A DNA stretch of 64,000 nt from Bacillus massiliigorillae (lineage in GTDB: Bacteria; Bacillota; Bacilli; Bacillales; DSM-1321): the NCBI RefSeq assembly GCF_000380245.2, contig NZ_HG428741.1:3080042-3144041 (forward strand), written 5' to 3'. Numbering within the stretch: the first letter of the stretch is position 1; each line of letters opens with the position of its first letter. Made by a program: the position numbers and the translations under genes. A model generated the notes under the pieces. That model saw nothing but the letters and a program-made list of their open reading frames with translations, was not told the origin of the DNA and ran no database searches. Shown one piece after another: positions 62,236 to 64,000 of the stretch.

Positions 62236-63222
62236 ATGAAAACAATTTTCTCCGGCATTCAGCCATCTGGTTTAATGACGCTCGGTAATTACATTGGAGC
62301 AATGAGCCAGTTTGTCGAACTTCAACATGAATACAATTGCTACTTTTGTATCGTTGATCAACATGCCATCACTGTTCCCCAAGAACGCTTACAATTAAGA
62401 AAAAATATTAAAAGCTTAGCTGCTTTATATATTGCTGCCGGTATTGACCCTAACAAAGCAACCATCTTCATTCAATCTGAAGTACCAGCACATGTACAAG
62501 CTGGTTGGATGATGACATGTACATCATATATTGGTGAATTAGAAAGAATGACACAATTCAAGGATAAATCTTCAGGTAAAGAAGCAGTATCAGCTGGACT
62601 ACTTACATATCCACCATTGATGGCTGCAGATATTCTTCTATATGATACAGATATCGTTCCAGTTGGCGATGATCAAAAGCAACATATGGAATTAACACGT
62701 GATTTAGCAGAGCGTTTTAATAAGAAATATAGCGAAGTCTTTAAGATTCCTGAAATTCGTACGCCAAAAATCGGTGCTCGTATCATGAGTCTACAAGACC
62801 CATTGAAGAAGATGAGTAAATCTGATCCAAATCCAAAAGGCTTTATCGCGTTATTAGATGAGCCAAAAGTGATTGAGAAAAAAATCAAAAGTGCTGTAAC
62901 AGATTCAGATGGCATTGTGAAATATGATGTAGAAAATAAGCCAGGTATTTCAAACTTAATGTCTATTTATTCGATTCTTGGAAATATTTCTGTTGAAGAA
63001 ATCGAACAAAAATACGAAGGCAAAGGCTACGGCGACTTCAAAGGTGATTTAGCTCAAGTTGTTGTGAATGCTTTAAAACCGATCCAAGATAAATACAATG
63101 AATTAATTAACTCGAAAGAGCTTGATGATATTCTTGATGCAGGAGCAGAGAAAGCTAACAAAGCAGCTAATAAAATGCTTCGAAAAATGAATAATGCGAT
63201 GGGCTTAGGCCGCAAAAGATAA
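62236..63222 (+). CDS. trpS: Tryptophanyl-tRNA synthetase
   Basis: A 328-residue class I synthetase that charges tRNA-Trp. The HIGH-type motif is GLMTLGNYIGAM (residues 11-23) and the KMSKS motif is KKMSKSDPNP at about residue 193. Length is normal. Strong ribosome site AAGGAGTGACACTTT. The 71-bp upstream gap is too short for a T-box leader. Divergent from opp, as in B. subtilis. Confidence 0.97.
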   Translation: MKTIFSGIQPSGLMTLGNYIGAMSQFVELQHEYNCYFCIVDQHAITVPQERLQLRKNIKSLAALYIAAGIDPNKATIFIQSEVPAHVQAGWMMTCTSYIGELERMTQFKDKSSGKEAVSAGLLTYPPLMAADILLYDTDIVPVGDDQKQHMELTRDLAERFNKKYSEVFKIPEIRTPKIGARIMSLQDPLKKMSKSDPNPKGFIALLDEPKVIEKKIKSAVTDSDGIVKYDVENKPGISNLMSIYSILGNISVEEIEQKYEGKGYGDFKGDLAQVVVNALKPIQDKYNELINSKELDDILDAGAEKANKAANKMLRKMNNAMGLGRKR

Positions 63223-63223
63223 A

Positions 63224-63275
63224 AAAGAGGCTGTTCCTCAAAGAGATTTTCAATCACTTTGAGGACGCCTCTTTT
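63224..63275. terminator. 3' hairpin (family member H) between trpS and the last gene
   Basis: Left AAAAGAGGC...CCTCAAAG pairs with CTTTGAGGACGCCTCTTTT with an internal loop. It lies between convergent genes and has T-runs on both strands. Confidence 0.88.
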
Positions 63276-63280
63276 ATCCA

Positions 63281-63922
63281 TTACTCTATATGTTTAAGAC
63301 TTTTTTGTTCTATCACTTTAGGTGTGGTACTTACTTGCAGAATTTCTCCGTCTAAGTAAATATAGTTATACGTAATATGTGGTTCATCTGCAAAGATAAC
63401 TGCACATTTATAAGCATAGCCACTATTTCCTTTTTCTAGAGGAACCTGTAAGGATATTATTTCATTATCCTTATATTTCTTCATCAAATGCTCTCGCGTC
63501 TTCATTTCTAATTGCTTGATTATATACTGTAAATCTGACCCATTAAATTCTAGATGCTTGTACGGCTGAATATCTCCCTCAAAATATTGTTTTAAATTGA
63601 CTTGATTAATAAAACCATTTACCATTCGGTATCTATAAGTTCTTTTCGGTTCATCTTGGAATATAACATCTGCAAAGTAAGGTGGTCCCTCCGAAAACTT
63701 TCCTCCCGGAGTCGAAACAGATGTAACACTCGTTATATCTTCCTTCTTGTACGTTAACAGTAAATAATCCCTCGTTCGACTCACAATCTCTTTTTTCTCT
63801 TGTTTTTGTTGATATGAGTTAATCCAAAAGCCTGCGGATAAAATAAGGATGATGACAACTAATAAACTGAAAAACACAGCTAAAACTTTCACAAGCGGAT
63901 GAACTGGTACTTTCTCTTTCAT
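63281..63922 (-). CDS. Membrane-anchored protein with two DUF3139-like repeats
   Basis: A 213-residue protein: a short basic N-terminus, one membrane helix (VKVLAVFFSLLVVIILILSAGFWI), and an outside part made of two related units. The first has KKEDITSVTSV and VIFQDEPKRTYRYR; the second has KDNEIISLQV and VIFADEPHITYNYI. These units resemble DUF3139-type sequences by eye. Start at ATG 63922 after GGAGGAGATTGAA; the longer in-frame form begins before that site. Function unknown. Confidence 0.72.
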   Translation of the reverse strand: MKEKVPVHPLVKVLAVFFSLLVVIILILSAGFWINSYQQKQEKKEIVSRTRDYLLLTYKKEDITSVTSVSTPGGKFSEGPPYFADVIFQDEPKRTYRYRMVNGFINQVNLKQYFEGDIQPYKHLEFNGSDLQYIIKQLEMKTREHLMKKYKDNEIISLQVPLEKGNSGYAYKCAVIFADEPHITYNYIYLDGEILQVSTTPKVIEQKSLKHIE

Positions 63923-64000
63923 TTCAATCTCCTCCCCCATTTTAAAGCTTTCTACACTTTCCATAAAAAACCTTTATTAAAAGTATAATTAGAACAAACC

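Noticed and set aside
1..64000. Insertion sequences, prophage genes, or phage-defence systems
   Set aside because: No transposase, structural phage gene, restriction enzyme or known defence protein was recognised. The only recombinase trace is the weak one at 12987-13067.

Overview
This 64 kb window comes from a low-GC, endospore-forming Bacillaceae chromosome. From about 21 kb to the right edge the gene order matches the yjbA-yjcH / trpS-opp-spx-mecA neighbourhood known from Bacillus subtilis: trpS, oppABCDF, spx, mecA, coiA, pepF, spxH (yjbH), yjbI, yjbJ, yjbK, yjbL, the small alarmone synthetase yjbM, nadK, yjbO, prpE, fabI, cotO, cotZ, yjcA, spoVIF, yjcD and yjcF/G/H. Coat genes, a spoVA operon and sigma-K-type promoters show that it sporulates. 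The genus or species cannot be fixed from the sequence.

Positions 1-13 kb are an accessory block for anaerobic or molybdenum-dependent redox chemistry. It holds a moeA cut by the window edge, two tatA genes, a polyferredoxin, a broken NapH-like ferredoxin gene, and a dmsA-dmsB-dmsC-torD operon for an exported DMSO-reductase-family enzyme. Next come a ferredoxin plus PucR-type regulator pair and a divergent second molybdoenzyme that lacks an export signal. The block ends at a tRNA-Val(GAC) gene with a short stretch that may be an integrase C-terminus, so it could be an island.

Positions 13-21 kb carry transporters: a CynX/NimT-type MFS exporter, an ABC pair, a DMT exporter, and a complete TAXI-type TRAP operon (binding protein, DUF1850 protein, fused permease) with hairpins in its leader and between its genes.

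Positions 21-38 kb hold yjcH, yjcG, yjcF, a stand-alone HD hydrolase of the (p)ppGpp-hydrolase type, a DUF4003 protein, a UvrD-like helicase, and then a dense spore cluster. That cluster contains spoVIF, an Asn/Ser/His-rich repeat protein, a YjcZ peptide, spoVAC-D-Eb with a YhcN-type lipoprotein, a Cys/Lys peptide, yjcA, cotZ and a giant cotO. Four of these genes share almost identical sigma-K-like promoters (AACA, 15-16 bp, CATAnnnTA). The cotO-like gene encodes about 860 residues of EEEARLKA-type repeats, probably a single-alpha-helix rod of about 130 nm. It is split by one missing base inside a near-perfect 24-bp tandem repeat.

Positions 38-64 kb are conserved core: fatty-acid synthesis (fabI with a FapR operator), magnesium transport, alarmone and NAD metabolism, redox proteolysis control (spx, spxH, mecA), peptide uptake (opp) and trpS. 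A family of at least eight related 3' hairpins is scattered through 25-64 kb and is not seen in the first 24.9 kb. Two copies of a larger structured repeat lie at 52.5 and 55.4 kb, and an element with a similar central hairpin lies at 30.0 kb.
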